Positions 1 to 10,036 of a stretch of 64,000 nt of DNA are shown in pieces. The stretch is from assembly GCA_001695595.3 (NCBI GenBank), contig MBPM02000009.1, positions 992,001 to 1,056,000 of the forward strand. The letters are read 5' to 3'. A program made the translations under genes and the position numbers. Source of the DNA: Plasmopara viticola. Lineage: Eukaryota; Oomycota; Peronosporomycetes; Peronosporales; Peronosporaceae. The notes under the pieces were generated by a model that saw only the letters and a program-made list of their open reading frames with translations, was not told where the DNA came from and ran no database searches. Each line of letters opens with the position of its first letter. Within the stretch, counting starts at the first letter, position 1.

Positions 1-825
1 TGTATCGAGCTGTAGCACTTTAGCCGGTGTTGGAGCACATGCTTAGCATTAGCTCGCGGATTTTTAAGGCAACACAAAGTCACTTTAGCACGCCATGTTT
101 TAAACGTTTAAGCATTGCGGACAGAATTAGCTAAAAGGGCCTCGACTTGTCAAGCACTGCTGCTCGCAACAAAACTAGTATCAAGACTTCGGTGATCTGA
201 TGACTGCGACAAATGACATGTTAGCTAAGATAGCTCATACAGTATCCTGCACTGATGACCGCGATGGCTCACAGAATTAGCAGCCTCAAAACAAAGACAC
301 TACGAAACTATATAGAGGAGCAGAAGCATATCAATTTTGGTAGCATCTAGGAATAGAATGACCTGCTTTGTAATCTAAAAAGATTATTCATTCGGCTCAA
401 CGCTTGTCAAAAAATTTTTTTATGTAAATGTGTCTACCCGAAAAATTACACCCTTTATTTGATTCGCGATTTGTGTAGTAATATGTTTTTTACAAATACT
501 ATTGTGTAAAATACAATATCCCGCTCACTTGTTCGCGAATCTTCCATCACCACATGATCTGTGACGTGGTGCTCGACTTCAACAGCACGATAACTGGAAT
601 GGCGCTTAGGCTGCAGGAGCGGTTAATCTCATGAACACGTCACAAACAAATGCATGTACCCCTGAGATCATCAAGCTTGTGTGCTTAACAATTAAGCCCA
701 CGTTTTTTTCTAGAAGTCGTGATGAGTTATTCAAAAAGTCACAGCATTGATTAGCATCATTTTCTAACTCCAAACACGGCAGCCATTACTTGTCTTTTGT
801 CCACTACTGTACTGTTGACCGCATT
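1..825. other. Intergenic, AT-rich, upstream of the first gene
   Basis: No open reading frame of note, no recognisable RNA gene and no repeat structure was seen here. The last few hundred bases presumably contain the promoter and 5' leader of the gene starting at 826, but no specific element could be supported. Confidence 0.5.
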
Positions 826-3648
826 ATGGTGGTGCAGCGTCGCCCAATGGACGTAGAGGCCGAGGTGCCGACGGCCGTCTACGCGCTCGATATCCAGCGT
901 GTGAGCCAGTTATTGCGCATTCCCGAGACAGAGCTGCTCTCTAATTTCGAGACCGATCCCACGCGTTCCGAGATCCAGGGCGTCATTGTTGACGCCGGCG
1001 AGAACGTTCCGTTCGAGACGGTGGGGCACGACGCGGTGAGTGGACCGCACCACGTCGCACTAAACGTCGACGAGGCTCCAAGCACTCATCGCCCTCATGG
1101 TCTTCCGCCGCTTCTCCCTGGACGCCCGTCTGCAGTCGTCGTGACCCCCACGTCGCGCCGTCCTGCCGTGCGACAAGTGCTTCTCACGGCCGCCGTGCGC
1201 CCAAACTCTCTTGACGTCAATGAGCGCCCGAAATGCCTGATTAAGCTGGGCCAACAGACGATCATTAGTCATATTCTTACCCAGCTCTATGCTGCTGGTG
1301 TCGAACGCGTCGTGGTGTCCGTCGCTGCAGCTGGACGCCAGATCATCGCCGCCGTCAACCAGACGCCCTTTTGTACCAAGATGAAGATTGAATTTCTTGA
1401 TTTAGGTGGCACGAACAATGATGGACACGCTCGCTCGATTCTCGCGGCAAGACACTTGTTTTCTGGATCCGAACCCTTCTTGATCCATACTGCGGATCAC
1501 ATTTTTGACAAATCCGTCGTATCCAAGCTATTGGCTTACCCACTTGAGAATGCACTCGCGTGCGTCTTGGTCGAGACAGATATTGCCGAGCTCACTGGTC
1601 TACCGTCCACTATCGTCAAGGTCAAGCTCGACACAGAGGACCACAGTGTGAGCCAAATTAGCCGGGACTTGGAGCTCTACGATGGGATCGATGCTGGTCT
1701 ATTCTTGAGCTCTCCAAACATTTTCGACGCTTTGAACGTACTGGCTGAACACCAGAGCTACTTTTCGCTTGCTGAAGCGCTCAATAGTTTTACTCAGACC
1801 ACGATGAATGGTGAAAGTCGGCTGACGTACCTTTCAACAGCGGGTGAAACCTGGTTTAGCATTGAAACGGAGGAGCAGTTGGCGTACACGCAAGATACGG
1901 ATGGAGCGGCCAAGCTGTCTCCTTGGACGGTCTTTTTGGCATCGACACCGATTGGCGATCTGTCGCAGACAAAGAATATAGTCATTGGAGTGTCAGCACC
2001 GGACCCAGACATGTCGCTTCGTGTTGCTGGCAACACGGACAGCTCTAAGCTCTTTGAAGGATTTGCCGTAAGTGTTGGCAATATAGACTATCCCGAGGAT
2101 GAGAATGATAAAAGGAGCGTCTATGATTCAGAATCTCAACCGCTCGTGTCGTACAATGCACGGTCAAAAGGACTGTGCTCAGACCGCTCGACGAGTTCTC
2201 CATTCTCTGTTCGCTCGATCATGAATAGCAAAGGCTCTGTGCATGAAATGGACGAGTCTTCTCCTTTTGTGCTCTCCTTCCCTGTAAATGACGAGATTTC
2301 CAAGACAATGGAAGGAGGAAACTCAAAGCACCACGCGTATTTAATTGAAATGACCCCCGACGATCCATCGGGTGCATTTCCCCCTGGCTCAGGTATGTCA
2401 GAGTACTTGTTGGCGGTGCCAGGAAACTACGAGTTAAACTATGGAAACGAGACTCCTAAAAACAAAAGGTTGGAGACCCCACGAGCTACATCGACACCAT
2501 TACACAAGACAAGCATTCTACCGTCGGATATCACTCAAATTCAGCTGAATACGCGCGGGTTCGACGATGATATTGAAGTGACAGTCGTGGTGAAGCGCAA
2601 GGCTCCAATTATCGGCTACATACTGCTGATGTCGTCACTTTTTACGATCTCGTCCGTAGGTGTTGCGTTGGATGAGCTGGACAATGTTGTGACACCTGAG
2701 CTTCGTATATTTTGGCGCAACATGGCCACGTCGATGGTCACGTTTCCCTTCGCAGTGACTATCATTCTCCGCGGTAACGAAGAACCCACTGGATGTAGCT
2801 GGAAAGAGTTGCTTCCTCACGTTCTTGTGGCTGGTGTCGCGTACGCGTACTTTTTAGGCTCGTTTGTTGTGGCTTTGTCATTGACATCCGTTGGGCATGC
2901 CACGCTGTTCAACAATGCACACTCGTTGTTGCTTGTCTTTTGGAAAATTGTGCAGCAAAAGCCCGTGGCTGCGTTTGAGGCCGTAGGTGCTGCCATAGGT
3001 GTCGTTGGTGGCGGTATCACTACAATGGATTCGACCGCTGGGGGTCCCAACGTTGTATCTGTGACTGCGACTGGAGACCTGGTCGCTCTCTCAGGTGCGG
3101 CTGGAGGAGCTCTGTATTTCACGCTAGCCAAGAAGCTGCGTCCGCACATGCACCTATTGGTGTTCCTGTGTGGTCTGACGGCCACGTCAGCGACGACATT
3201 GTTGTGTTACATGCTCGCTTCCGGCCAAGAACTCACTCTGTCGATGGATCCGTACAATGGAGTGTTTGGCTGGGTAACTCCATCCGTACATCGACTGCTT
3301 GTCGTGGTTTACCTCGTTTTTGTTTGTGACTGTATCGGCACCATGGGTTACATTGGTGTCATGAAGTACTTTGATCCGATTGTCGTATCGATAGTGTGCC
3401 TGATGGAGCCCATTGTAGCCACAGCTCAGGGTATTGTCATGGGCGTCGAAATCTTGCCTGGACCTCTTACGTTTGTAGGAGCGGCTCTCGTTATTGGTGG
3501 CACAAGTCTCGTGTTGCACTCACAAAGTCGAAAGACTGAAAAGATTGACGCCACAGAAGCCGTCTTGGCTTCAGATGCCACACCTCGCGCGGTTTACAGC
3601 ACGCGTTCACGAAGACGAACACCTCGATACGGTAGTACGCCCCACTAG
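826..3648 (+). CDS. Nucleotidyltransferase-like domain fused to a DMT/EamA membrane transporter (940 aa)
   Basis: Intronless. The reading frame is open from 790 but the first ATG is at 826, so this start is chosen. Residues about 115-350 look like a sugar-phosphate/inositol-phosphate nucleotidyltransferase: 'RPKCLIKLG' near residue 134, 'TADHIF' near 222 (the Asp-containing motif of this fold) and 'DGIDAGLF' further on, resembling inositol-1-phosphate cytidylyltransferases. The normal Gly-rich GxGxR loop before RPK is degenerate ('TAAVRPNSLD'), so activity is doubtful. Residues about 350-590 are a Ser/Pro/Asp-rich linker. Residues about 590-905 contain roughly ten hydrophobic helices arranged as in DMT/EamA (nucleotide-sugar or triose-phosphate transporter-like) proteins, ending in a basic Ser/Arg tail. 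What is seen is the fusion; a membrane carrier coupled to or regulated by a cytosolic nucleotide-sugar or inositol-phosphate domain is inference. Substrate unknown. Confidence 0.85.
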   Translation: MVVQRRPMDVEAEVPTAVYALDIQRVSQLLRIPETELLSNFETDPTRSEIQGVIVDAGENVPFETVGHDAVSGPHHVALNVDEAPSTHRPHGLPPLLPGRPSAVVVTPTSRRPAVRQVLLTAAVRPNSLDVNERPKCLIKLGQQTIISHILTQLYAAGVERVVVSVAAAGRQIIAAVNQTPFCTKMKIEFLDLGGTNNDGHARSILAARHLFSGSEPFLIHTADHIFDKSVVSKLLAYPLENALACVLVETDIAELTGLPSTIVKVKLDTEDHSVSQISRDLELYDGIDAGLFLSSPNIFDALNVLAEHQSYFSLAEALNSFTQTTMNGESRLTYLSTAGETWFSIETEEQLAYTQDTDGAAKLSPWTVFLASTPIGDLSQTKNIVIGVSAPDPDMSLRVAGNTDSSKLFEGFAVSVGNIDYPEDENDKRSVYDSESQPLVSYNARSKGLCSDRSTSSPFSVRSIMNSKGSVHEMDESSPFVLSFPVNDEISKTMEGGNSKHHAYLIEMTPDDPSGAFPPGSGMSEYLLAVPGNYELNYGNETPKNKRLETPRATSTPLHKTSILPSDITQIQLNTRGFDDDIEVTVVVKRKAPIIGYILLMSSLFTISSVGVALDELDNVVTPELRIFWRNMATSMVTFPFAVTIILRGNEEPTGCSWKELLPHVLVAGVAYAYFLGSFVVALSLTSVGHATLFNNAHSLLLVFWKIVQQKPVAAFEAVGAAIGVVGGGITTMDSTAGGPNVVSVTATGDLVALSGAAGGALYFTLAKKLRPHMHLLVFLCGLTATSATTLLCYMLASGQELTLSMDPYNGVFGWVTPSVHRLLVVVYLVFVCDCIGTMGYIGVMKYFDPIVVSIVCLMEPIVATAQGIVMGVEILPGPLTFVGAALVIGGTSLVLHSQSRKTEKIDATEAVLASDATPRAVYSTRSRRRTPRYGSTPH

Positions 3649-3754
3649 CCATCGCAAGGTTTAAAAGAAAAAACATGAAGACGTTATCCATTTATGAGTA
3701 ATTTGTAATATTCTACATGCACTGCTTCTTGCGTTGCTTGAAGCAAAAGACTTC

Positions 3755-5241
3755 TTAAATGGCCTTCGTCGTATTGACAAGTTGCACAACAACCTTTCCT
3801 AGCGCGTGCCCCGACTCCAAGTATTCCATCGCCATGTTGGCCTTTTCAAATGGAAATACCTTGTCGATCACTGGTGTGATGGCGCGTTGCTCGGCAAGAT
3901 CTCGGATTTCATCCATCATCTTGCCATCGGCGACCACAAACAGAAAATCGTACAAGATTTCAGCTCGACGCGCACGACGATAAATTGAGTAGCTCAAACA
4001 GTTCAAAATCATGCCCAAGACAAAAGAAACTTCGACACCTTGAAGGTCTTTCGACAACGATTTCCACGTCGGTGTTTCTGAAATTGTTATGACGGCACCA
4101 CCACGTGTGACGCACTCAAGGCACTGCTTCGCCTACAAGTAAATTTTTATCAAAGAGATTCTCTTTACGAACTATTTGCGCAACGTACTTCTCCCGTAGT
4201 ATCCAACGCAAAGTCGTACTCCTTTAATTCATGCTCGAAACGCTTGTGCTTGTAGTCAATGACCTCATCTGCCCCAAGCAATCGCACTCGTTCCAGCTTT
4301 TGCGAGCTCGCAGTCGTTGCAATTTTTTGTGGCTACAAATTGGCAGATACACATTTAGACCCACTTACTGACTCATCAGCTTGGTCAAGACTTCACCTTG
4401 AAGACAGCTTTCGCGATCTGAATAGCCATCGATCCGACGCCACCTGATCCGCCAAGAACAAGCACTTTCTTGCCCGGACCTAATTGTCCCAGTCGAAAGC
4501 ACTGTAGCGCTGTCAGTGCAACCAGCGGTAAAGCTGCAGCCTCGACGTGTCTGTGACCAGCACAATGCCACTAACTTTTAAGCAACACCATAGCTAATGT
4601 CATTTCTCTTTCGTTCTTACGTCAAGTTTGACGGTTTTTTACAAATGTAGTCTGCATTCACGACGACAAAGCTGCAGGACGAGCGATTCAAAAAGCATGT
4701 CAATAGCTATGAATGATATCCGATGGCTTAGAATGAGGGTTCCACGTACTCTGCCAAAGCTCCGTTGCCATCATGCGGTAACATGCCAAAGACTTCGTCG
4801 CCCACTGCCAACTTGGTCACATTGTCTCCGCAGTTGGTCACAACGCCCGAAAAGTCATACCCGACAATCCGCGGCCTACCACAAGATTGTACTCAGCCAG
4901 AATGAAGCAATCTTTTCATCAATACGAACATCCCAACCAAGTATCTTCTAAAATCATTTTTAACGTGCCCTGTCGCCGCTTATAGTCGATCTTCATTTTC
5001 AACCATGTGTCAGCAACACAGCTTTGATCAATGAACTAGCTACTAAAGCATACGGGATTGAGAGCAGCCGCGTGTACTTGAACAATGACATCCCTTGGGT
5101 CACCCAGCCTCGGGTCGGGTTGATTTCCCATTTCCATAACGGTAGGGCCTCCGTGTCTAAAGATAACAATGTTTTAGGCTCACGGGGAAAAGGCTAATAG
5201 AGCAGGGAACGAACGCACTTGGTGTAGAACCACGATCGCAT
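3755..5241 (-). CDS. Zinc-less medium-chain dehydrogenase/quinone oxidoreductase, RTN4IP1-like, 8 exons, possible lesion
   Basis: Hand-spliced exons on the minus strand: 5241-5219, 5156-5054, 5021-4965, 4875-4750, 4671-4621, 4550-4397, 4332-4189, 4132-3755. Introns are 32-91 nt and GT-AG. The protein runs from 'MRSWFYTKHGGPTVMEM' through the GroES-like domain ('PRIVGYDFSGVV', 'VGDEVFGML'), 'EAAALPLVALTAL', the Rossmann loop 'GGSGGVGSMAIQIAK', 'LGADEVIDY' and 'DTTGEAKQC' to a C-terminal 'SGHALGKVVVQL'. This is the NAD(P)H-dependent MDR superfamily lacking catalytic zinc ligands, closest in layout to reticulon-4-interacting protein 1/quinone reductases. All junctions keep frame except exon 2 to exon 3: exons 1+2 end in phase 0 after 'AALNP' whereas exon 3 needs phase 2. 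The apparent 32-nt intron there is also unusually short. Either a non-canonical splice or a small indel is present, so the gene could be newly damaged. Confidence 0.8.
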
Positions 5242-5378
5242 TGCTGTTGAGCTTGCAAACGTGTAGAGTAATTGAATGTCAATCAACGAGACTGAGACAA
5301 CTATGACCCGCCTCTTCACACTGTTGGACACTCTCAAGTCAAATTGACTAGCAATTATTTTATTGATTAGAATAGAAG

Positions 5379-5493
5379 GCCACACTAAGTTCGTGCCGAA
5401 ATAAAAAAAAAGCTGCACTAAGTTCGCGCTGAAATAAAAGGCTGCACTAAGTTCGCGCTGAAATAAAAGGCTGCACTAAGTTCGCGCCGAAAT
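5379..5493. repeat. Tandem repeat, ~29-bp unit, four copies
   Basis: The core 'CACTAAGTTCG(C/T)G(C/T)(T/C)GAAAT' recurs at about 5381, 5414, 5443 and 5472. The last three units are spaced exactly 29 bp apart and are nearly identical; the first is more diverged and followed by a longer A-run. It lies directly upstream of the oxidoreductase start (5241), which is transcribed away from it. Confidence 0.9.
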
Positions 5494-5512
5494 TCTTCTC
5501 GCTAAGAAAAAA

Positions 5513-5542
5513 AACGCGTGCTGGACGCGTGCTGGACGCGTG
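5513..5542. repeat. Short tandem repeat, 11-bp unit (ACGCGTGCTGG)
   Basis: Two full copies plus a partial third of an 11-bp unit containing ACGCGT, adjacent to the 29-bp tandem array. Confidence 0.85.
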
Positions 5543-7092
5543 ATTGGCTGCACGTCGCCGCAGACAATGCAATATCCATTATGCTTTCGTTGCTTACCAT
5601 CTAGCAATTTTGAATTGAGCTAGTCACGGTAATTGCGTCTCTAATTTGCCCTAAGCAACACACTAAATCAGAGAACCGACTTGTTGTAAACTTCCAGCAT
5701 CAAGCGATGAATATAATGTGCCGGCTCGATAAGCATGGGCCTACCGACTCGAGCTCGAGAGCATCATCACGGACATTTATACTGCAACTTTCAAGCCAAC
5801 TTACGCCTATCCAAAGCAGCGCCATGGTCACTTTTGAGGTAGAATATCAAGACGCTGCATTTCGGTCCGAACTTCTTAGTGTGCGGTCCTATCAAGGCGT
5901 GCCTCAGAGTGCTAGAGATGCAGACTTAACCAGAGTTGGTAGTATCCCGCGATGAAGTTTGCGAGCGCTTACGCATGCTGGACCACGCTAAGAGATGCTT
6001 TGAAATGCAAAGAGGTAGACGCGCCCACTGGAAGGAGCAGCACACATTCACTAAACGCGTATAATAAGGCTTGCGCTACTTGAAGCTCGCGCAGCAAGCA
6101 TACGGTTTACGATGTGTAACTATGAATGCTTTCTAATGGTGTTTTTATCTTGATAACGACTTTGAATGTGTTCCAATGATATTGTATCTAATCTCAACAA
6201 TCTTAAATTTGAAGGAGAGAGACTGCCACTCGTACTTTTGTCACAACAACTGTAAAAAAGTGAGAGGTTGCTAAAAAACGTAACTTATAAGTGAGGTCAG
6301 AGGGAAAAGTCCCTATTTGCTCTAGCACATATAGAAAAAAAGTCTCATCAATATTCAAAAGACTGTTAAATTAGCACTATACTTTAGCGCTTATTAGCCT
6401 TTCGTGCTGCAACGACTTAATTCTTGTGTCTTTACCGCACAACTCTGGTGTGCGCGCATGTCGATAGGTGGACGGCACAATCGAAAGGCCGCAACAAATA
6501 TGGCTCAAGGCAGAATCAGCAGTGAACTATAAGTTTGGTTTACCAAACAGTCATGGCAGAAAAACTTTTCATCCGCACAAAAAAGTAAAACTTATAAAAA
6601 TCGATATAAAGGACAACTCGGGCATACCGAGATTAGGATATGTGTTTAAGACCGGGGAAAAAATGAGAAATTGTTTCACGACATATTGTACAAAAAGCAC
6701 AGCAAAGCTCTACGTATTTTTAACATACTCGCAGCGAGATCGCGACAAAGCTTTCAAGAATGTGTTATATCATCTTGCGAGTAATCACCTGCCAACTTCA
6801 AGGTCTTCGTGAATTTTTCAATACAATGTAGAGAATAGCATTGAGGTTTAAATATGACCTTGGAGCGAACAGGTCATGTAACGTGAAGTGACTCGCAACA
6901 TGGCATGTGAAGTGCAATGCAGAATATTTTTCACAAAGCATGTAGTCTTAAGACAATTAACGCATTTTTGTTACTGAGGTTGGCCATCAGATGTCTGCTG
7001 TCTAACGGTGTCACGTTTTCGTCGCTGTAAATCTCAAAATGGATCAGTTTCTTTTCTTTTTGCTAGCTACAAGACAAAGAGTTGGCATCACC
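5543..7092. other. Intergenic stretch without a supported gene
   Basis: Contains open frames of 82 codons (5707-5955) and 114 codons (6468-6812, plus strand, no early ATG; starts with GTG). The longer one is Lys/Arg-rich and not recognised. Neither has a signal peptide or a domain that I recognise. They may be relics or chance ORFs. Confidence 0.4.
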
Positions 7093-8711
7093 TCATTGCA
7101 ATAAGCAATTGTCACCGATCAAAGACTTTTCGGCCCCAATCACTTCTCCTGGTAGCATTGTTTGAATGGCTTGGACAGCATGCTGTTGAACCTTAGGGTC
7201 TCGCGGAAAGCGTAGTCGCGCCTTCTCACACACTGAGAGCGCTCCAGCATCCAGACATGCGGTCTTCAATTCATCTTCAAAAGCAGTGATTGTATAAGCC
7301 GTAAATTAATGCAGACGCTAGCGACTAAAACAAACCGGTCTTTCCACTAACGATCGCAACGAACCAGCAACCAGCCGCTTGGATTGACGCCGTCGAGCTA
7401 AACCGCTTCATATTTTCGACTACGATTTCAAGTCCACCTTTCGAAACAATTTCAAGCATACTCGCGTCTGAAGTGCCATAGCACTCAAGTTAGTGGTTGT
7501 CATAGCTCTGCTACATGACGTATGCGACTCGGATACCTTGACGTAAGCTTAGATTTGCCAGTGCGAGGCAGCTCAAGCCTTGCAATTGCTCGTTCAGAGG
7601 AAACCGCTCCATTGCTGAAAGTACGAGGCGACGGCTTTCCGGATTCACGCGCACCACGGAATCATCTGGCAAAACAAATCTAGTGTCAAGCTTACGAGCT
7701 GCAATTGTTTGATAGTCTACCTGCAATCTTTGGATGCGCAAGAACAGACAGCCCAGCCATGTTTGCAGGAATGTCGTCAGGAAGTGCAACCATCGCATCA
7801 ATGAGCAAACCAATGCCTCCACTGGATGTGATGACGACGATGTGGTCATCAGCTTGATTAGCGTACTCAGCCAGACAAAGAAGACCGTCTCTTTGCAGAG
7901 TGAGCGACTCGGGAAATTGTTTCATCTTGTCCAACACCATTTGCACTGCACTTTTTGTACTCTGTTCATTCTCACATGTTTTCTCCTTTGCGCTCTCTTC
8001 GTCAGGCAAGATTGTCTTTGAGAAGGACTCAACAGATGCCTTGTCCGCTGCCATACTTCGAATAATTCCCTTTAAAGCACGCACACCGTGTGATTGAATT
8101 CGAGCATCAGAAGCAAACTTTTTCATCGTTTCTAGTACAGCACTACCATTCCCTACATCCCTATCCACTGCTCGTCGCATGATGCCTGCTGCGTCCGAGG
8201 CTGTCGCACTGGCAGTCACCTTTTCACCTGCATTCGAGGGTTGCATCGCATCAGATCGGACACCTTCCTGAAAAGGTGTATCTTTTGCTGTTTTCGCTTG
8301 CTCTTCTTCTTGATCGTCTGCAGTTAATGGAGGCAGCGCTTCGACGACAGCTTGGATGACGTCCTGCGTGGCTTCGATCGTTGATTTCCGATTGCTAATG
8401 TGGTCATGGCAGATGTGCAACAGCTTGCGCATGATCCTCGCGTACTTGACCAACGCACACACAAACGTCAAGGCACGCAGTGTATCATCGACCATCATGT
8501 TTGCTAGTTTGCGTTCCAAAATCGGTTGCGGCAAGCGATCGAGTTGGTGAAAGGAGAGTGTACCGGCGGGAGGGGCCAACCCTGTGGGCAGCTGTCGCAG
8601 TAGACAAGCCATTGACAAGGACAAAGGTAGGAAGGACGCATCTGCGGGACGTTCATCCTTGATCTTTGCTTGCTGCAGTAGCAACAGCATGTGCGCTGTC
8701 GTGTCTGGCAT
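7093..8711 (-). CDS. Armadillo-type repeat protein (477 aa, 4 exons)
   Basis: Exons on the minus strand: 8711-7721, 7665-7537, 7467-7336, 7274-7093, total 1434 nt, an exact multiple of three; introns of 55, 69 and 61 nt are all GT-AG. The start is the ATG at 8711; an in-frame GTG lies just upstream. The protein is all-helical with repeated ARM-like units, for example 'GLLCLAEYANQADDHIVV' followed by 'GGIGLLIDAM', 'QLQGLSCLALANLSL', 'GGLEIVVENMKRF' followed by 'IQAAGCWFVAIV', and 'QQHAVQAIQTML'. The gene splits units across exon borders but the repeat rhythm continues through each junction, supporting the splicing. ARM folds are protein-binding scaffolds; the partner is not deducible. A charged, low-complexity stretch (about residues 130-165) separates an N-terminal helical part from the clear repeats. 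Confidence 0.85.
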
Positions 8712-8796
8712 GTGCCCCACTATCCTATACGTTGAAGTGCCTTTTCGAGTAAATTATTGGACAAAAACGAAAATGTAACATTATCGACGGTGATCT

Positions 8797-9160
8797 ATTC
8801 GGAACACCACAAAGCCGGCTTTGACCGTGACTTTGCGGCCGAGCATAGTGAGGGATCAGTGTTCGAAGGATGAGCAGATGGAAAAGATTGCCGACTTGGT
8901 GGATGGACATAGTTTGTATTTGCTTGGCGTGTCGACGCTTTTGGCAAGCCTTTATCAAAGCTAGTGCGCTAGATAAAGCTTTTGGGATCGCAGAAGCTAC
9001 GGTCTTTGGAGACGTTCACTGTAGCTATATCACACCGTGAAAATTTCTTCTGTGACGAAGTATTCTCCTGATCAGCAGTTGACTTATTGGCTATCGAAGA
9101 ATTATGGTTGGCGGTCTATCAGCTATAAGTTGAAAAAGATTGATTGATGTTCAAATGGAT
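8797..9160 (+). pseudogene. Decayed CLPTM1-family fragment
   Basis: The plus strand from 8797 reads about 54 codons before a TAG at about 8959, including 'TKPALTVTLRP', 'KDEQMEKIADLVDGHSLYLL' and 'GVSTLLASLYQS'. This resembles the segment of CLPTM1/CLPTM1L membrane proteins just before the conserved 'FDFLAFKNDIxFW'. Downstream, interrupted by stops, 'SFWDRRSYGLWRRSL' resembles the next family motif (FWxxRKSxxGLSxRS). There is no start, the reading frame is broken, and both ends of the family protein are absent. Assignment is by eye from motif memory, so moderate at best; an alternative is a chance resemblance. Confidence 0.4.
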
Positions 9161-9250
9161 TGAGATCGACAAGTAGGCAGACAAATTTAAACGGTTTGTC
9201 AGTTCCACCGTAGTCTGTATGGCTCAAACGGACAATTGCAGCAGTGAGAT

Positions 9251-9860
9251 TTGCATCGCTCAAGCCATCATAGTTACGATAAGATTTTTGCAGTGTCGCG
9301 TAAAGTCCAGCTTATCTGTTCGTCCAACGATGGCAATACAGCTCCAATTCTAGTCGATCTTAATGTGGATGACTTGCTTGTTAATGCCCAAAGCGAATGC
9401 GAGTTGAAGATATGCACAAACCTCTCACGTCGCATTACAAGGTCAAAGTTCTTCAAATAGGTCAAAGTTGTGCTTGGGAATGCAATTGAAAAGAAAAATT
9501 GGCCGATCACGCACTACTTGTCCATTCGCAAATGCTTGTAATTTTTGGTTATGAAAGTGCAATTTCTGCTTGAATTCTTGGTGGTGCTCGGTCAAGCCTT
9601 TTTCGCACGATCAAACCGATCAAAAGACCTCGCATCGAAAGCATGTTAGATTCATGCTGTACGTTGCAGGCTGTCATTTTATCAGAACTATCTCAGACCC
9701 TGCACGTTATATGATACCTAAAAGATACTTCGGCAATTTGTATTCGGTTCCTAAAGATTACTGAGTGTTGGAGATGTACAGCGGGTCCTGTTGTACGGAT
9801 CAAGTCATCTGCTGAAGCCGATCAAAAATTCGACTTCAAAACTCAAATCGCATAACTTAC
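9251..9860 (+). mobile_element. Ty1/copia reverse-transcriptase remnant
   Basis: The plus strand contains 'APILVDLNVDDLLVNAQ', matching the copia reverse-transcriptase catalytic motif (L-Y-VDDLL). After a stop comes 'VLGNAIEKKNWPITHYLS', like the copia 'FLGMxIERxxGxIxxxQ' stretch, and 'ARSNRSKDLA', like the segment preceding the thumb. Several stops and frame changes interrupt it. No LTRs were recognised. It is a short dead fragment. Confidence 0.6.
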
Positions 9861-10036
9861 TCTCAATGATTTTGCTTAATTCTATTCTTTATAATTTATC
9901 AAAATTAAGCAGAAAAAAGGTTTGCCAACCCTGAAAGGCATCAATGTTGTAATAAAGCAATATTTTTGCAATTCATTCTCGGATCAGGTGTGCTACAACA
10001 ATATCCTTTTAAAATAAACAGATCTTTTGAGGAACT
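9861..10036. other. AT-rich spacer downstream of the ankyrin gene
   Basis: No coding signal; contains the 3' flank of the minus-strand ankyrin gene. Confidence 0.5.

Noticed and set aside
5194..5418. 74-codon minus-strand ORF as a separate gene
   Set aside because: It overlaps exon 1 of the reductase model; only its last 15 codons are used there and the rest runs into the tandem repeat.
8725..8958. Minus-strand ORF upstream of the armadillo gene as an extra 5' exon
   Set aside because: The opposite strand better fits a CLPTM1-like relic, and the armadillo gene already has a good ATG at 8711.
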